This document shows, piece by piece, positions 1 through 10,261 of a DNA stretch of 51,684 nucleotides (the first letter of the stretch is position 1; each line of letters opens with the position of its first letter). The DNA comes from Comamonadaceae bacterium. Lineage in GTDB: Bacteria > Pseudomonadota > Gammaproteobacteria > Burkholderiales > Burkholderiaceae_C. The stretch is taken from the NCBI GenBank assembly GCA_947448735.1, contig CANFOS010000027.1, positions 1 to 51,684 of the forward strand, given 5' to 3'. The notes below the pieces were generated by a model. It was not told the DNA's origin. It saw only the letters and a list, made by a program, of their open reading frames with translations, and did not search any database. A program made the translations under genes and the position numbers.

Positions 1-646
1 CCAGAGAGTTTGCAATGGTTGACGCATTGAAAAGCTGGCCTTGCAGATGTGCCAGCATGCGCCAATATCGGTGCATCAGCTGTGGGTCAACATTGATGCC
101 CAATGCGGGCAAGTCGGTATTTAAAAAATGCCTGATCAAGGCGTCACGCCAGGCCCAGGACGCCTTGTTTGTTTTGGCGGTGTAACTGTTGGGAAAACCG
201 CCACGCAGCCACAGTGTTTGTGTGTCTGTAAAGGTGCTGTGCACCTCAGACAGCAGCAGCGGTGCCATGTCAACCAGGGCCAGGCGTCCGGCCAGTGACT
301 GAGATTGTTTGAGAAGCTTGAAAGAGGCCGAACCCAGAATCAAAAATCTGCCTGGACGGCGGTCAGCGTCAATCTCACCGCGCAGCTGTTGCAGTATTTC
401 TGGCTGATTCTGGATCTCGTCCAACACCACCAGGCGGTGGCGATTTGACTCAAAAAACGCGCTGGCGTTGGCCAGCTTTGCCAGGGCTTGAGGGGTATCG
501 AGGTCTAAATAGATGCCTGTTTCAGGATGACTCGCAAAGGCTTTGGCCAATGTGGTTTTACCAACCTGACGCGCACCCAGTATGCCAACGGCGGGGCTCC
601 AGCTTAAGAAATCAGCAACAACAGCTTGATTAATGCGTAAAAACAT
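1..646 (-). CDS. AAA/DUF4143-type ATPase, 3' end cut by window edge
   Basis: Reading leftward from an ATG at 646 gives about 215 residues before the window ends. The N-terminus carries a Walker A motif (GARQVGKTT, about residues 23-31) and a Walker B-like LVVLDEIQ further on, followed by LRGGFPNSY. This order is typical of the AAA_14 plus DUF4143 ATPases that bacteria often carry as stand-alone genes of unclear function. The start is chosen because the residues between it and the P-loop match the usual short lead of this family. The start codon sits inside a pair of nested inverted repeats, described separately. It is not co-directional with an obvious partner; pdxH lies next to it. Family call is firm; the cellular role is unknown. 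Confidence 0.8.
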   Translation of the reverse strand, partial: MFLRINQAVVADFLSWSPAVGILGARQVGKTTLAKAFASHPETGIYLDLDTPQALAKLANASAFFESNRHRLVVLDEIQNQPEILQQLRGEIDADRRPGRFLILGSASFKLLKQSQSLAGRLALVDMAPLLLSEVHSTFTDTQTLWLRGGFPNSYTAKTNKASWAWRDALIRHFLNTDLPALGINVDPQLMHRYWRMLAHLQGQLFNASTIANSL

Positions 647-685
647 CCTTGTATTTTACGCATAGGTTGATGAATATACAAGGAT
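633..685. promoter_or_regulatory. Two interlocked perfect inverted repeats over the ATPase start
   Basis: ATGCGTAAAA at 633-642 pairs with TTTTACGCAT at 654-663. ATCCTTGTAT at 645-654 pairs with ATACAAGGAT at 676-685. Both pairs are perfect 10-bp inverted repeats. The first spans the ATPase start codon (644-646) and the second starts at it and extends upstream. They could be overlapping operators or alternative RNA hairpins that hide the start; the sequence alone does not decide. Confidence 0.55.
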
Positions 686-727
686 AATAGCCGATGAAAA
701 ATGAAAATGATGGGGGTAGGATGGGCC

Positions 728-1378
728 TCACGGCGCCAGCCGCTCCCGCAGCCAGCCGCCATCGCCTTGCAGCGTGTAGCGAAGCCGGTCATGCAAGCGG
801 CTTCGCCGACCTTGCCAGAACTGCCAGTTGTCGGGTTTGAGGCGGTAGCCGCCCCAGTGCGGTGGGCGGGGCGGGTTGTCGCCAAACTTTGCTTTGTACT
901 CAGCTTCGTTGGCTTCCAGTACGCTGCGGGAGGCCACCACCTCGCTTTGCGGGCTGGCCCAGGCACCGATGCGCGAACCCAGCGGACGCGAATGGTAGTA
1001 GGCATCGCTTTCTTCTGGCGAAATTTTCTCGACCACGCCTTCAATGCGCACGCTGCGTTCCATCTCCACCCAGTGAAATTGCAGCGCCGCATAGGGGTTG
1101 CCCGCCACCTCAAGGCCTTTGCGGCTCTGGTAGTTGGTAAACCATACGGGCCCGCGGGCGTCGATGCCCTTGATCAGCACAATGCGGGTGGAGGGCCGCA
1201 AATCATGGGCAACGGTGGCCAGTGTCATGGCGTTGGGTTCAGGCACTTTGGCGGCAATCGCCTCAGCCAGCCACTGCTCGAATTGGGGGAGCGGGTCATC
1301 TAGCGCAGCAGATTCAACAAGCTCAGCCAGCTCATAGCTTTTGCGCAGGTCGGCGATGGGGAGGTCTCGGTTGGGCAT
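728..1378 (-). CDS. pdxH: Pyridoxamine/pyridoxine 5'-phosphate oxidase
   Basis: The 216-residue product matches PdxH throughout. PdxH is an FMN flavoprotein that oxidises pyridoxine or pyridoxamine 5'-phosphate to pyridoxal 5'-phosphate in the cytosol, the last step of vitamin B6 synthesis and salvage. Family landmarks are [19 protein letters not shown] (FMN-binding segment), [35 protein letters not shown] and the C-terminal RLHDRLRY. I placed the start at MPNRDLP because this gives the normal family length; an upstream in-frame Met at 1405 would add nine residues and run into the divergent neighbour. The next gene starts 20 bp away on the other strand, so the two share a very short promoter region. 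Confidence 0.95.
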   Translation of the reverse strand: MPNRDLPIADLRKSYELAELVESAALDDPLPQFEQWLAEAIAAKVPEPNAMTLATVAHDLRPSTRIVLIKGIDARGPVWFTNYQSRKGLEVAGNPYAALQFHWVEMERSVRIEGVVEKISPEESDAYYHSRPLGSRIGAWASPQSEVVASRSVLEANEAEYKAKFGDNPPRPPHWGGYRLKPDNWQFWQGRRSRLHDRLRYTLQGDGGWLRERLAP

Positions 1379-1398
1379 TCCTGAAGTATAAAGATTGC

Positions 1399-1971
1399 AT
1401 GCCAAATGCGACCCTTGCCCAAACCATGCCCGTTGTACTCATCCTTGCCGCCGGCCGTGGCGAGCGTTTTATTGCCTCTGGCGGTACAACGCACAAGCTG
1501 CAAGCGCTGCTGGCAGGCAAACGCGTGATGGACCATGTCCTGGATGCTGTCCGGGCCAGTGGCTTGCCGTACCACGTGGTCACTGCCGACCCTGCACAAC
1601 CGGGTATGGGCGACTCGATTGCCGCGGGTGTGCGGGCCACGCTGGACGCCAACGGCTGGCTGATTCTGCCGGCTGATTTGCCGTTGATCACCAGCGCCAG
1701 CTTGAAGGCGATTGCCTTGGCAGCGCCGCGCGCCGTGACGGTGCCTGTGGTCAGTGGCCAGCGTGGCCACCCGGTACGTTTTGGCCCGGAATGTGCACAG
1801 GATCTGCTCAATTTTCAAGGGAATCAGGGTGCAGCTCAATTGATACGTGGGCGAGAAGCTACTGATTCAGTAGCATTCATGGCGCTGGATGATGTCGGCT
1901 GTATCACCGACGTGGACACGCTGGACGATCTGCGGCGCGCTGAAAAGCTTTTTACACAACGCTTTTTCTAG
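1399..1971 (+). CDS. MobA-like nucleotidyltransferase (NTP_transf_3)
   Basis: The 190-residue protein has the nucleotide-binding motif LAAGRGERF near the N-terminus and LPADLPLI in mid-sequence, in place of the DMP motif of molybdenum cofactor nucleotidyltransferases. GHPVRF further on is also typical. Relatives are MobA, MocA and uncharacterised NTP transferases linked to xanthine dehydrogenase maturation. No molybdenum cofactor gene is nearby, so the substrate is open. Start at 1399 (MPNATLA) is preferred over the longer upstream reading frame, which overlaps pdxH; an alternative start is MPVVLIL at 1426. The stop overlaps the convergent ChaC-like gene by 4 bp. Confidence 0.8.
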   Translation: MPNATLAQTMPVVLILAAGRGERFIASGGTTHKLQALLAGKRVMDHVLDAVRASGLPYHVVTADPAQPGMGDSIAAGVRATLDANGWLILPADLPLITSASLKAIALAAPRAVTVPVVSGQRGHPVRFGPECAQDLLNFQGNQGAAQLIRGREATDSVAFMALDDVGCITDVDTLDDLRRAEKLFTQRFF

Positions 1972-2570
1972 CGCTCAGCCAGCCCGAGCAGCTTGCCCAG
2001 TGCATGGTCTTCAATGCCCAGCGCTTTGAGCTTGTCGTAGGTCAGCTGGGCGTAGTCGCGAGTGGTGCCGTACCGGCCGCACGAGTTGGAAAAAATCTGC
2101 CGGTAAGCGTCGTCTGGCAGCACGCCGGTGTGGTTGGGGCTGCGCTTTGACAGGGTGAAAGCCAGGGCTGTGACAGGCCCCTGAGCGGTTTGGCAGCGCA
2201 GCCATTTCGGGTCGTAAACGCCGTTGGGCATTTCACGGTCCCACAGGGCAGGCAGTTGCGCTTCGACCCTGGCCCGGGGGATGCGAAATGCCACCCCCTT
2301 GCAGCTGCCGCCATGCAGCAGGCCAAACACCAGGCCGGGCCGCTCAGGCGTGCCCCGGTTCAGGCGGCTCCACATCTTCAGGGCGCGGTGATAGCCGTGA
2401 ATCGTGGCAAAACGCTCTTCGTCAAAGTCAAACTCGGGCCGCCAGATCAGCGAGGCATAGCCAAAAATCCACAGGTCGCTGGCGCCGCCCCATTCACGGA
2501 CAACGGTTTGCAGCATGCGGGCCGGGTCACGCGCTGTGCAAGTGGCAGGAGTTGGCGGGTGCTGTGTCAC
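1968..2570 (-). CDS. ChaC-like gamma-glutamylcyclotransferase
   Basis: The 200-residue product has the substrate-loop motif FGYASLIW, then [20 protein letters not shown] and [11 protein letters not shown], whose Glu fits the catalytic acid of the gamma-glutamylcyclotransferase fold. ChaC enzymes cleave glutathione to 5-oxoproline and Cys-Gly in the cytosol. The longest frame starts with GTG at 2570; an ATG at 2516 ([11 protein letters not shown]) is an alternative, and neither has a strong ribosome site. It converges on the MobA-like gene and is divergent from edd, which begins about 140 bp away. Activity on glutathione is inferred from the family. Confidence 0.85.
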   Translation of the reverse strand: MTQHPPTPATCTARDPARMLQTVVREWGGASDLWIFGYASLIWRPEFDFDEERFATIHGYHRALKMWSRLNRGTPERPGLVFGLLHGGSCKGVAFRIPRARVEAQLPALWDREMPNGVYDPKWLRCQTAQGPVTALAFTLSKRSPNHTGVLPDDAYRQIFSNSCGRYGTTRDYAQLTYDKLKALGIEDHALGKLLGLAER

Positions 2571-2711
2571 GTCATCACTTTACAACGGACAGCGCGTTTT
2601 TCTGCACCTTCTTGGCAACCTGGACCACGCCCCATCGTGCTGTTGCCCGTTACCATCAGAGTTGTCATTAAGTTACCAATCCATTGCTTGGCTATTTTTA
2701 AATTTCATCCC

Positions 2712-4528
<1,817 letters not shown>

Positions 4529-4538
<10 letters not shown>

Positions 4539-5191
4539 ATTTGAACGTTTCGGGTGAGTTGACCGCCCTGCAAGTCATGCAAGACGCACCTGTCATTCCC
4601 GTGATTGTGCTCACCGATGTCGCTCAGGCCGTGCTGATGGCGCGCGCACTTCTGGCCGGCGGCATCCGCATGCTGGAAGTGACACTGCGCACACCGCAGG
4701 CGCTGGCTTGTATTGAAGCGATTGCCCGTGATGTGCCTGAGGCCGTGGTGGGCGCGGGCACGGTGCGCAACGCGCAAGACGCACAAGCCAGTGCCATGGC
4801 GGGCGCCCGTTTTATTGTCAGTCCAGGCTACACACATGCGCTGGCTCAAGCCTGCCGCGATGTGCGCCTGCCGCTGCTGCCTGGTGTTGCCACAGCCAGC
4901 GAAATCATGATGGCTCAGGCCGATAGTCTGAGTGAGCTGAAATTTTTCCCGGCCATGCAGACCGGTGGCCCGGCCATGCTCAAAGCCTGGAACGGGCCGT
5001 TTGGTGATGTGCGCTTTTGCCCCACGGGCGGCGTCACCGCAGCCAATGCGATGGACTTCTTGAGCCTGCCCAATGTGGTCTGTGTCGGCGGTTCGTGGCT
5101 GACACCGGCAGACGCACTGGCGCGCGGCAACTGGGCTCAAATCACCGCGCTGGCGTTTCAGGCCAGCCGCTTGAACGTCAAGGCAACTTGA
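4529..5191 (+). CDS. eda: KDPG/KHG aldolase
   Basis: The 220-residue product is the class I aldolase that splits KDPG into pyruvate and glyceraldehyde 3-phosphate. The Schiff-base lysine lies in SELKFFPA, the general-base glutamate in MLEVTLRT, and GAGTVRN and CPTGGV line the phosphate site, all as in Eda. The ATG lies within the end of edd, a 10-bp overlap that points to translational coupling. Together the two genes provide the complete lower Entner-Doudoroff branch. About 120 bp without a gene separate it from the convergent gloA. Confidence 0.97.
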
Positions 5192-5315
5192 GCTGCAGTG
5201 GGCTGCTGTTGGCCATTTTCAGATGCCAAAGCGTCTGTAGGCCAATGAATTATTGGGCAAGAAGCTACTAAAATAGTAGCGTATCAGTTTGCTCTCGGCT
5301 CTTGGCCGTTGGCGC

Positions 5316-5726
5316 TTATCGCAGGCCCGTGGAATGGCCATTTTCCTTGCGCTGTATCAGCTCAATCTTGTAACCGTCAGGGTCGGTGACAAAAGCAATC
5401 ACTGTACTGCCGCCTTTGACGGGGCCCGCTTCACGCGTCACGTTGCCACCGGCTGCCTTGATGCTGTCAACTGCCAAATAGGCGTCAGGAACGCCAAGCG
5501 CAATATGGCCATAGGCGGTGCCCATGTCGTAGCTGTCGGTGCCATGGTTATAGGTCAGCTCAATTTCAGCCTGCGCGGGGTTGCCTTCATAGCCGACAAA
5601 GGCCAGCGAGTATTTGTATTCCGGGTTTTCAGACCGGCGCAGCAACTGCATGCCTAGCACCTGGGTGTAAAAGTGGATGGAGCGTTCAAGGTTGCCAACG
5701 CGGAGCATGGTGTGTAGTAGTCGCAT
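5316..5726 (-). CDS. gloA: Lactoylglutathione lyase (glyoxalase I)
   Basis: The 136-residue protein is a full-length bacterial glyoxalase I, which isomerises the methylglyoxal-glutathione hemithioacetal to S-lactoylglutathione. It begins [20 protein letters not shown] and carries GHIALGVPD and the C-terminal YKIELIQRK. The metal ligands of the family (His and Glu in each half) are present at these motifs. It is transcribed leftward, downstream of a strong terminator that ends the ComEA-like gene, so it probably has its own promoter in the 5727-5779 interval. Confidence 0.93.
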   Translation of the reverse strand: MRLLHTMLRVGNLERSIHFYTQVLGMQLLRRSENPEYKYSLAFVGYEGNPAQAEIELTYNHGTDSYDMGTAYGHIALGVPDAYLAVDSIKAAGGNVTREAGPVKGGSTVIAFVTDPDGYKIELIQRKENGHSTGLR

Positions 5727-5779
5727 GACACGATTATGGAGGCGTCTGGGTCATCAGGTAAACAGGTCTTTAAAACGTA

Positions 5780-5804
5780 AAAAACCCGCTTCTGGCGGGT
5801 TTTT
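5780..5804 (-). terminator. Rho-independent terminator after the ComEA-like gene
   Basis: AAAAACCCGC at 5780-5789 pairs with GCGGGTTTTT at 5795-5804 around a 5-nt loop. The GC stem flanked by A and T runs works in either direction, but only the leftward ComEA-like gene (stop at 5836) reads into it. Confidence 0.85.
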
Positions 5805-5835
5805 CAGTGAGCGAATCGAATCGCTGGCCTAGAGA

Positions 5836-6246
5836 TTACTTTTTCGGTGCACTGGCAGCAGCTTTGGCAGCGTCGGCCTTGGCTTGAGGCTTGGCATCGG
5901 CTTTTGCTGGGGCCGCGGCAGGCTTGGCATCAGCTTTCACATCAGCTTTCACATCAGCTTTGGCAGGGGCAGCTGCCGCGCCCTTGAAGGCAGCACCACC
6001 AACAGTCAACCCCTCGGCCGAGAGTTTGGCGGCGTTACCGACGCCCAGACCTTTGACGCGTTCAATCAGGTCTTCCCAGCTCTTGAAGTTGCCTTTTTTG
6101 CGCTCGTCAAGAATCCTGCCCGAGATTGCTGGGCCAATGCCCTTGATGCTGTCGAGTTCTGCAGGGGTGGCTTTGTTAACGTCAACCGCTGCAAAAGCAA
6201 CTGCGACGGTCATGGCGGCTAAAAATGCCAGCAATTTTTTGAACAT
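5836..6246 (-). CDS. ComEA-like helix-hairpin-helix secreted protein
   Basis: The start at 6246 (MFKKLLAFLAAM) follows a clear AAGGAG ribosome site and gives 136 residues. A signal peptide covers about residues 1-20 (ending near VAFA/AVDVN). Residues about 22-85 form a helix-hairpin-helix DNA-binding unit (VDVNKATPAELDSIKGIGPA and a second GLGVGNAAKL hairpin), as in ComEA and its short relatives. The tail is a low-complexity run of Lys-Ala-Asp repeats. It probably acts in the periplasm, but a DNA-uptake role is not proven because no membrane anchor or other com gene is nearby. The tail contains 12-nt tandem repeats. Confidence 0.85.
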   Translation of the reverse strand: MFKKLLAFLAAMTVAVAFAAVDVNKATPAELDSIKGIGPAISGRILDERKKGNFKSWEDLIERVKGLGVGNAAKLSAEGLTVGGAAFKGAAAAPAKADVKADVKADAKPAAAPAKADAKPQAKADAAKAAASAPKK

Positions 6247-6378
6247 GAGAAAACTCCTTGATGTGGTGGTTTGAACGGGTAACTCAGGGCTATCCTTCAA
6301 AATGAAGCATGCCGCTTCCTCCAACGGTCAAGGCAGCAGAGGGTTGACCTGAAACAGCCCCAACCTCGGGTGAAAACC

Positions 6379-7383
6379 CTAAACCTGCTGGCCCAGCCAC
6401 TGCATATAGGACGCGACACCTGTCTGCACATCGGCAAACGCATGGTCGCAGCCCGCTGCGCGCAGGGCACTCAAATCAGCCTGGGTGTAGCTTTGGTACT
6501 TGCCCACCAGAGCAGGCGGAAAGGCGATGTAATCGATCAAGCCGCCGCGCGCTGCTTCTTCGATGCTGAGGGGGGCTTGACCTTGGCTCTTGCGCAAGGC
6601 GTTGACCACGGCGATGGCCACGTCATTGAACGGCTGCGCCTTGCCGGACCCTAAGTTGAAAATACCTGATTTTTCGGGGTGATCCAAAAACCACAAATTG
6701 ACGGCCACCACGTCGTCGATAAATACGAAGTCCCGCATTTGGCCGCCTGGGCCATAACCGCCGTATTCGCCAAATAACTTGACCTTGCCGTCCGCCTGAT
6801 ACTGGTTGAACTGATGAAACGCAACACTGGCCATGCGGCCTTTGTGCTGCTCACGCGGGCCATACACATTGAAGTACCGAAAGCCTGCCAGTTGGGTGCT
6901 GGTATTTTCAAACCTCTGGCCGAGTTCGCGGCGCAGGCGCTGGTCAAACAGCAGCTTGGAGTAGCCGTAAACATTGAGCGGCTTTTCAAATTCAGGTGAC
7001 TCGCTGAAGGTGTCCGAACCGCCATAAGTTGCGGCTGATGAGGCGTACAGCAAGCGTGTGCCCTGGTCCTGGCAGGCTTGAAACAACTCGCACGACAACG
7101 TGTAGTTGTTGTCCATCATGTATTTGCCGTCGGACTCCATGGTGTCGCTGCACGCGCCTTCGTGAAACACTGCTTCGACCTGGCCGAATGCACCTTCAGC
7201 AAACAGCTCGTAAAAATCGTCGGCATCCACATAGTCGGCAATTTGCAGGTCTGCCAGGTTTTTAAACTTGTCGCCCATGGTCAGATCGTCTACCGCGATG
7301 ATGTCGTCAATGCCGCGCGCATTCAGGCCTTTGATGATGTTGCTGCCAATAAAGCCGGCAGCGCCTGTGACGATGATTTTCAT
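6379..7383 (-). CDS. hldD: ADP-L-glycero-D-manno-heptose 6-epimerase
   Basis: The 334-residue short-chain dehydrogenase-type epimerase has the NAD(P)-binding GAAGFIGSN at its N-terminus and the catalytic YGYSK motif at about residue 140. [20 protein letters not shown] is characteristic of HldD/RfaD. It converts ADP-D-glycero- to ADP-L-glycero-manno-heptose, the last step in making the inner-core LPS heptose donor. It lies 13 bp after the heptose kinase gene and is the last gene of the leftward array that starts upstream with lapA-lapB. Confidence 0.96.
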   Translation of the reverse strand: MKIIVTGAAGFIGSNIIKGLNARGIDDIIAVDDLTMGDKFKNLADLQIADYVDADDFYELFAEGAFGQVEAVFHEGACSDTMESDGKYMMDNNYTLSCELFQACQDQGTRLLYASSAATYGGSDTFSESPEFEKPLNVYGYSKLLFDQRLRRELGQRFENTSTQLAGFRYFNVYGPREQHKGRMASVAFHQFNQYQADGKVKLFGEYGGYGPGGQMRDFVFIDDVVAVNLWFLDHPEKSGIFNLGSGKAQPFNDVAIAVVNALRKSQGQAPLSIEEAARGGLIDYIAFPPALVGKYQSYTQADLSALRAAGCDHAFADVQTGVASYMQWLGQQV

Positions 7384-7396
7384 GGTGTGCTTTCGT

Positions 7397-8350
7397 TCAT
7401 GAACGCGTGCTGAACAGCTCGTTGTAGCTCACGGTGGCGGTGCCGAATTTACCGACAACAATGCCCCCTGCCAGGTTGGCAACCCGCACGGCCTCGCGCA
7501 GTGTGACGCCAGCGGCCATCAATGCGGCCAGCGTGGCAATGACCGTGTCGCCCGCGCCTGTGACGTCAAATACCTCGCGCGCTACTGCAGCTACATGCAG
7601 CTCGCCCTGTGCATCAAACAGCGTCATGCCCGCCTCACTGCGGGTCAGCAGCAGGGCCTGGAGCTTGAGCGATTGACGCAGCGCGTGGGCCTTGGCTGTC
7701 AAGTCAGCTTCGTTGGCCCAGGCGCCAGTGACCTGCTCCAGTTCAGCGCGATTGGGGGTGATGATGCTCGCGTTTTTGTAGCGTGTGTAGTCTGAACCTT
7801 TGGGGTCTACCAGGACCGTTTTGCCAGCGGCTCTGGCCTGATCAATCATGGAGGTGATGTGCGCCAGACCGCCCTTGCCGTAGTCTGAAAACAGCACAGC
7901 ATCATGCTGCGGCAAAAGTTTGTCGAAGGTGCTCGACTGGGAGGCGAGGACTTCGTTTTCAGGAATGTTCTCAAAGTCCAGTCGAAGCAACTGCTGCTGC
8001 CGCCCAATGACGCGCAGCTTGACGGTGGTCTTGAGTTTCGGGTCACGGCCAAAGTAGGGCGTGATACCGGTTTTGGCCACCAACGCTTCGAGCTGGTGGC
8101 TGGCTTCGTCGTCACCCACCACGCTCAGCAATGACGATTGCGCACCCAGCGCCACAATGTTGCTGGCCACGTTGGCCGCGCCACCGACACGCTCTTCAAC
8201 ACGTGTGACGCGTACCACTGGCACAGGCGCCTCGGGCGAGATTCGGTCGACTGCGCCGTACCAGTAACGGTCAAGCATCGCGTCGCCAACGACCAGGACG
8301 CGGGCGGCGTTGATTTTTTCTTCAGTGATGTGTACAGGCATGTTCGTCAT
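7397..8350 (-). CDS. rfaE1: D-glycero-beta-D-manno-heptose-7-phosphate kinase (single domain)
   Basis: The protein has 317 residues and contains only the PfkB-type kinase part of Hld[34 protein letters not shown] and the C-terminal [15 protein letters not shown] (anion hole and catalytic Asp) are all seen. In Escherichia coli HldE also carries an adenylyltransferase domain of about 150 residues, which is absent, so a separate rfaE2/hldC is expected elsewhere. The start at 8350 (MTNMPVHI) overlaps the lapB stop as ATGA, implying coupled translation. MPVHI at 8341 is an alternative start. Confidence 0.93.
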   Translation of the reverse strand: MTNMPVHITEEKINAARVLVVGDAMLDRYWYGAVDRISPEAPVPVVRVTRVEERVGGAANVASNIVALGAQSSLLSVVGDDEASHQLEALVAKTGITPYFGRDPKLKTTVKLRVIGRQQQLLRLDFENIPENEVLASQSSTFDKLLPQHDAVLFSDYGKGGLAHITSMIDQARAAGKTVLVDPKGSDYTRYKNASIITPNRAELEQVTGAWANEADLTAKAHALRQSLKLQALLLTRSEAGMTLFDAQGELHVAAVAREVFDVTGAGDTVIATLAALMAAGVTLREAVRVANLAGGIVVGKFGTATVSYNELFSTRS

Positions 8351-9495
8351 AGCTCTTCTATACGCCGTGCCGGGTAGCTGTCCCAGGCTTGGCAACCGGG
8401 GCAGTGCCAAAAGTGCTGACTCGCTTCAAACCCGCAGGCCGCACAGCGGTAGCGCATCAGTGGTTGTACGGCCACGTCAAGGGCGCGTTTTAGCAGCTTG
8501 TTCTGGTGTGCGGTGCCCAGATTTTCGCCCGCTATCCAGCGTGTCGCAGCAACCAGCGACGCTTCGCTTTCCAGGTGGTCAATGTAGGTTTGACGGCTTT
8601 CGGTCGGGTCTTTTTCAAGCGTTGCCAAGGCTTGCATGACGTCCACAGACGGGGTGTGCTGGTAGTGGGTTTTGAGCAGCTTGACGATGGGGACTACAAA
8701 CGCATTATTTTGCTCTGCCATGCTGACCATCAGGCTGGTGGCCAGCGGAAAACTTTGTGGCGCTGTACGTTCCAGGGTCAGCAAACTGTCCATTGCGGCT
8801 TGCGTCTTCCCACTTTGGTGGTGGAGTCTTGCCAGATCAATCAATGGCCTTGCCACGGTGGGTGCGAGCCGGCAAGCTTGCTCGAGCAGGCCAATGGCCG
8901 CGTCTGCCTGGCCTGCAGCCACCAGTGCGTTGGCCTGCTCGCACAGGTAGTGGGCTTGTCTGCCGGTAAAGCTGCCATGCCCGGCACCGCCGAGCTTGCT
9001 GGCGATCTGACTGGCGTGTTCCCAGTCGCGTGAGCGCTCATAGATGGACAGCAAGGCCAATCTTGCCTCCTCTTCAAAGGCGGTGCCTTCAAGCTTGCGC
9101 AATGCATTTTCTGCACGGTCCAGCAAACCTGCCTTGAGGTAGTCCAGGGCCAGCGCGTGCTGGGCACGATCACGATCGGGCTGCGGCAGATCACCGCGTT
9201 GCAAAAGATGTTCGTGTACCCGCACGGCACGCTCGTACTCACCCCGGCGGCGAAACAGATTGCCAAGCGCAAAGTGCAGTTCTGATGTGTCCGGATCGCT
9301 TTGTACCGCCTCGATGAAGGCGTCAATGGCCTGATCTTGCTGCTCATTGAGCAGGAAATTCAGCCCGCGAAAGTAGGCCTTGGGTGCCTGCCTGTTTTCA
9401 AAACGCAGATGGCGTAAATCCACACGCGACGCCAGCCACCCCAGCGTAAAGGCCACAGGCAAGCCCAACAAAATCCAGCTGATATCAAAGTCCAT
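8347..9495 (-). CDS. lapB: LPS assembly regulator LapB (TPR protein)
   Basis: The 382-residue protein has an N-terminal membrane segment (ISWILLGLPVAFTLGWLA), a run of tetratricopeptide repeats, and a C-terminal rubredoxin-like metal knuckle (CAACGF with CPGCQAWDSYP). This layout defines LapB/YciM, which sits on the cytoplasmic face of the inner membrane and adjusts LPS synthesis by controlling LpxC turnover through FtsH. It overlaps lapA by 11 bp upstream and rfaE1 by 4 bp downstream, so LPS control and LPS heptose synthesis are translated as a unit. Confidence 0.95.
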   Translation of the reverse strand: MDFDISWILLGLPVAFTLGWLASRVDLRHLRFENRQAPKAYFRGLNFLLNEQQDQAIDAFIEAVQSDPDTSELHFALGNLFRRRGEYERAVRVHEHLLQRGDLPQPDRDRAQHALALDYLKAGLLDRAENALRKLEGTAFEEEARLALLSIYERSRDWEHASQIASKLGGAGHGSFTGRQAHYLCEQANALVAAGQADAAIGLLEQACRLAPTVARPLIDLARLHHQSGKTQAAMDSLLTLERTAPQSFPLATSLMVSMAEQNNAFVVPIVKLLKTHYQHTPSVDVMQALATLEKDPTESRQTYIDHLESEASLVAATRWIAGENLGTAHQNKLLKRALDVAVQPLMRYRCAACGFEASQHFWHCPGCQAWDSYPARRIEEL

Positions 9496-9802
9496 CGCGC
9501 GCCATCATGAGGGTGTCTGCCGTCACCGAAGCTGTGTCGGGGGGCATTTTGGCGGATGTTGCCATGGCTGATGGGACAACTTGCGCTGAACTGTTTTTCC
9601 GGCTTCTCCACCAGCGCGGCATCATCAGCAAGACACCGAGGAGCAAGCCAATACCGAAAGCTGTCAATACCACCAGCACGAGGTTGGCTTTCCAGTATGT
9701 TCCAAAGAAAAAATTGACAGCGACAAGCTGCTGGTTATTCAGCGCAAAAGCAAAAAGCGTAAAAAAAATGGCTGCTTTGAGCAGCCACATCAGGTATTTC
9801 AC
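9485..9802 (-). CDS. lapA: LapA-like inner membrane protein (DUF1049)
   Basis: The 105-residue protein has two hydrophobic segments (about residues 5-22 and 40-62) around the motif NNQQLVAVNFFFG, which is diagnostic of the LapA/DUF1049 family, and a hydrophilic tail. LapA works with LapB in LPS assembly at the inner membrane. Translation starts at a GTG (9802). It overlaps lapB by 11 bp and lies 53 bp after ihfB. Confidence 0.9.
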   Translation of the reverse strand: MKYLMWLLKAAIFFTLFAFALNNQQLVAVNFFFGTYWKANLVLVVLTAFGIGLLLGVLLMMPRWWRSRKNSSAQVVPSAMATSAKMPPDTASVTADTLMMARDGL

Positions 9803-9855
9803 GGGGTACCGCTTTCGGGGGTTAACAATGAATTGTAGTCAGCCAAAAAAGGGGT

Positions 9856-10182
9856 TCAAGATCTTGAAATTTTCTCGTTGGCTTGTGACGCCAGCATTTG
9901 CGTATGTGCATCAACAGCCTCGCGCAATGCTTTTCCAGGCTTGAAGTGAGGAACCCGTTTTTCAGGAATCGCAACGCTTTCACCGGAACGGGGATTTCGC
10001 CCCATGCGCGGCGGCCGGCGGTTGACCGAAAAACTGCCAAAGCCCCGAATCTCTATTCTGTGACCACGCACCAGTGCATCACTGACGGCATCAAGAATCG
10101 TCTTGGCGGCGTATTCAGCATCGCGGTGTGTGAGCTGGTCGAACCGGTTGGCCAGCTCTTCAACAAGGTCGCTTCTGGTCAT
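9856..10182 (-). CDS. ihfB: Integration host factor beta subunit
   Basis: The start at 10182 ([10 protein letters not shown]) gives 108 residues, a little longer than the usual 94-100 because of a short C-terminal extension. The HU/IHF fold is plain: [13 protein letters not shown], then the DNA-bending arm GRNPRSGE and the signature [15 protein letters not shown]-beta pairs with IHF-alpha to bend DNA at promoters and recombination sites. It follows rpsA, an arrangement common in proteobacteria, with a hairpin in the 79-bp gap. Confidence 0.95.
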   Translation of the reverse strand: MTRSDLVEELANRFDQLTHRDAEYAAKTILDAVSDALVRGHRIEIRGFGSFSVNRRPPRMGRNPRSGESVAIPEKRVPHFKPGKALREAVDAHTQMLASQANEKISRS

Positions 10183-10214
10183 GAAGTCGGGGATTGATAA
10201 GTTTGGGGAAAGAT

Positions 10215-10242
10215 CAGACGAGCAGCTTTGCTGCGCCGTCTG
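10215..10242 (-). promoter_or_regulatory. Hairpin in the rpsA-ihfB gap
   Basis: CAGACG (10215-10220) pairs with CGTCTG (10237-10242) and GCAGC (10222-10226) with GCTGC (10230-10234) around a TTT loop. There is no strong T-run after it in the leftward direction, so it is more likely a partial terminator, processing site or RNA stabiliser than a full terminator. Confidence 0.5.
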
Positions 10243-10261
10243 GTCAGTCCCGCAACACTTT

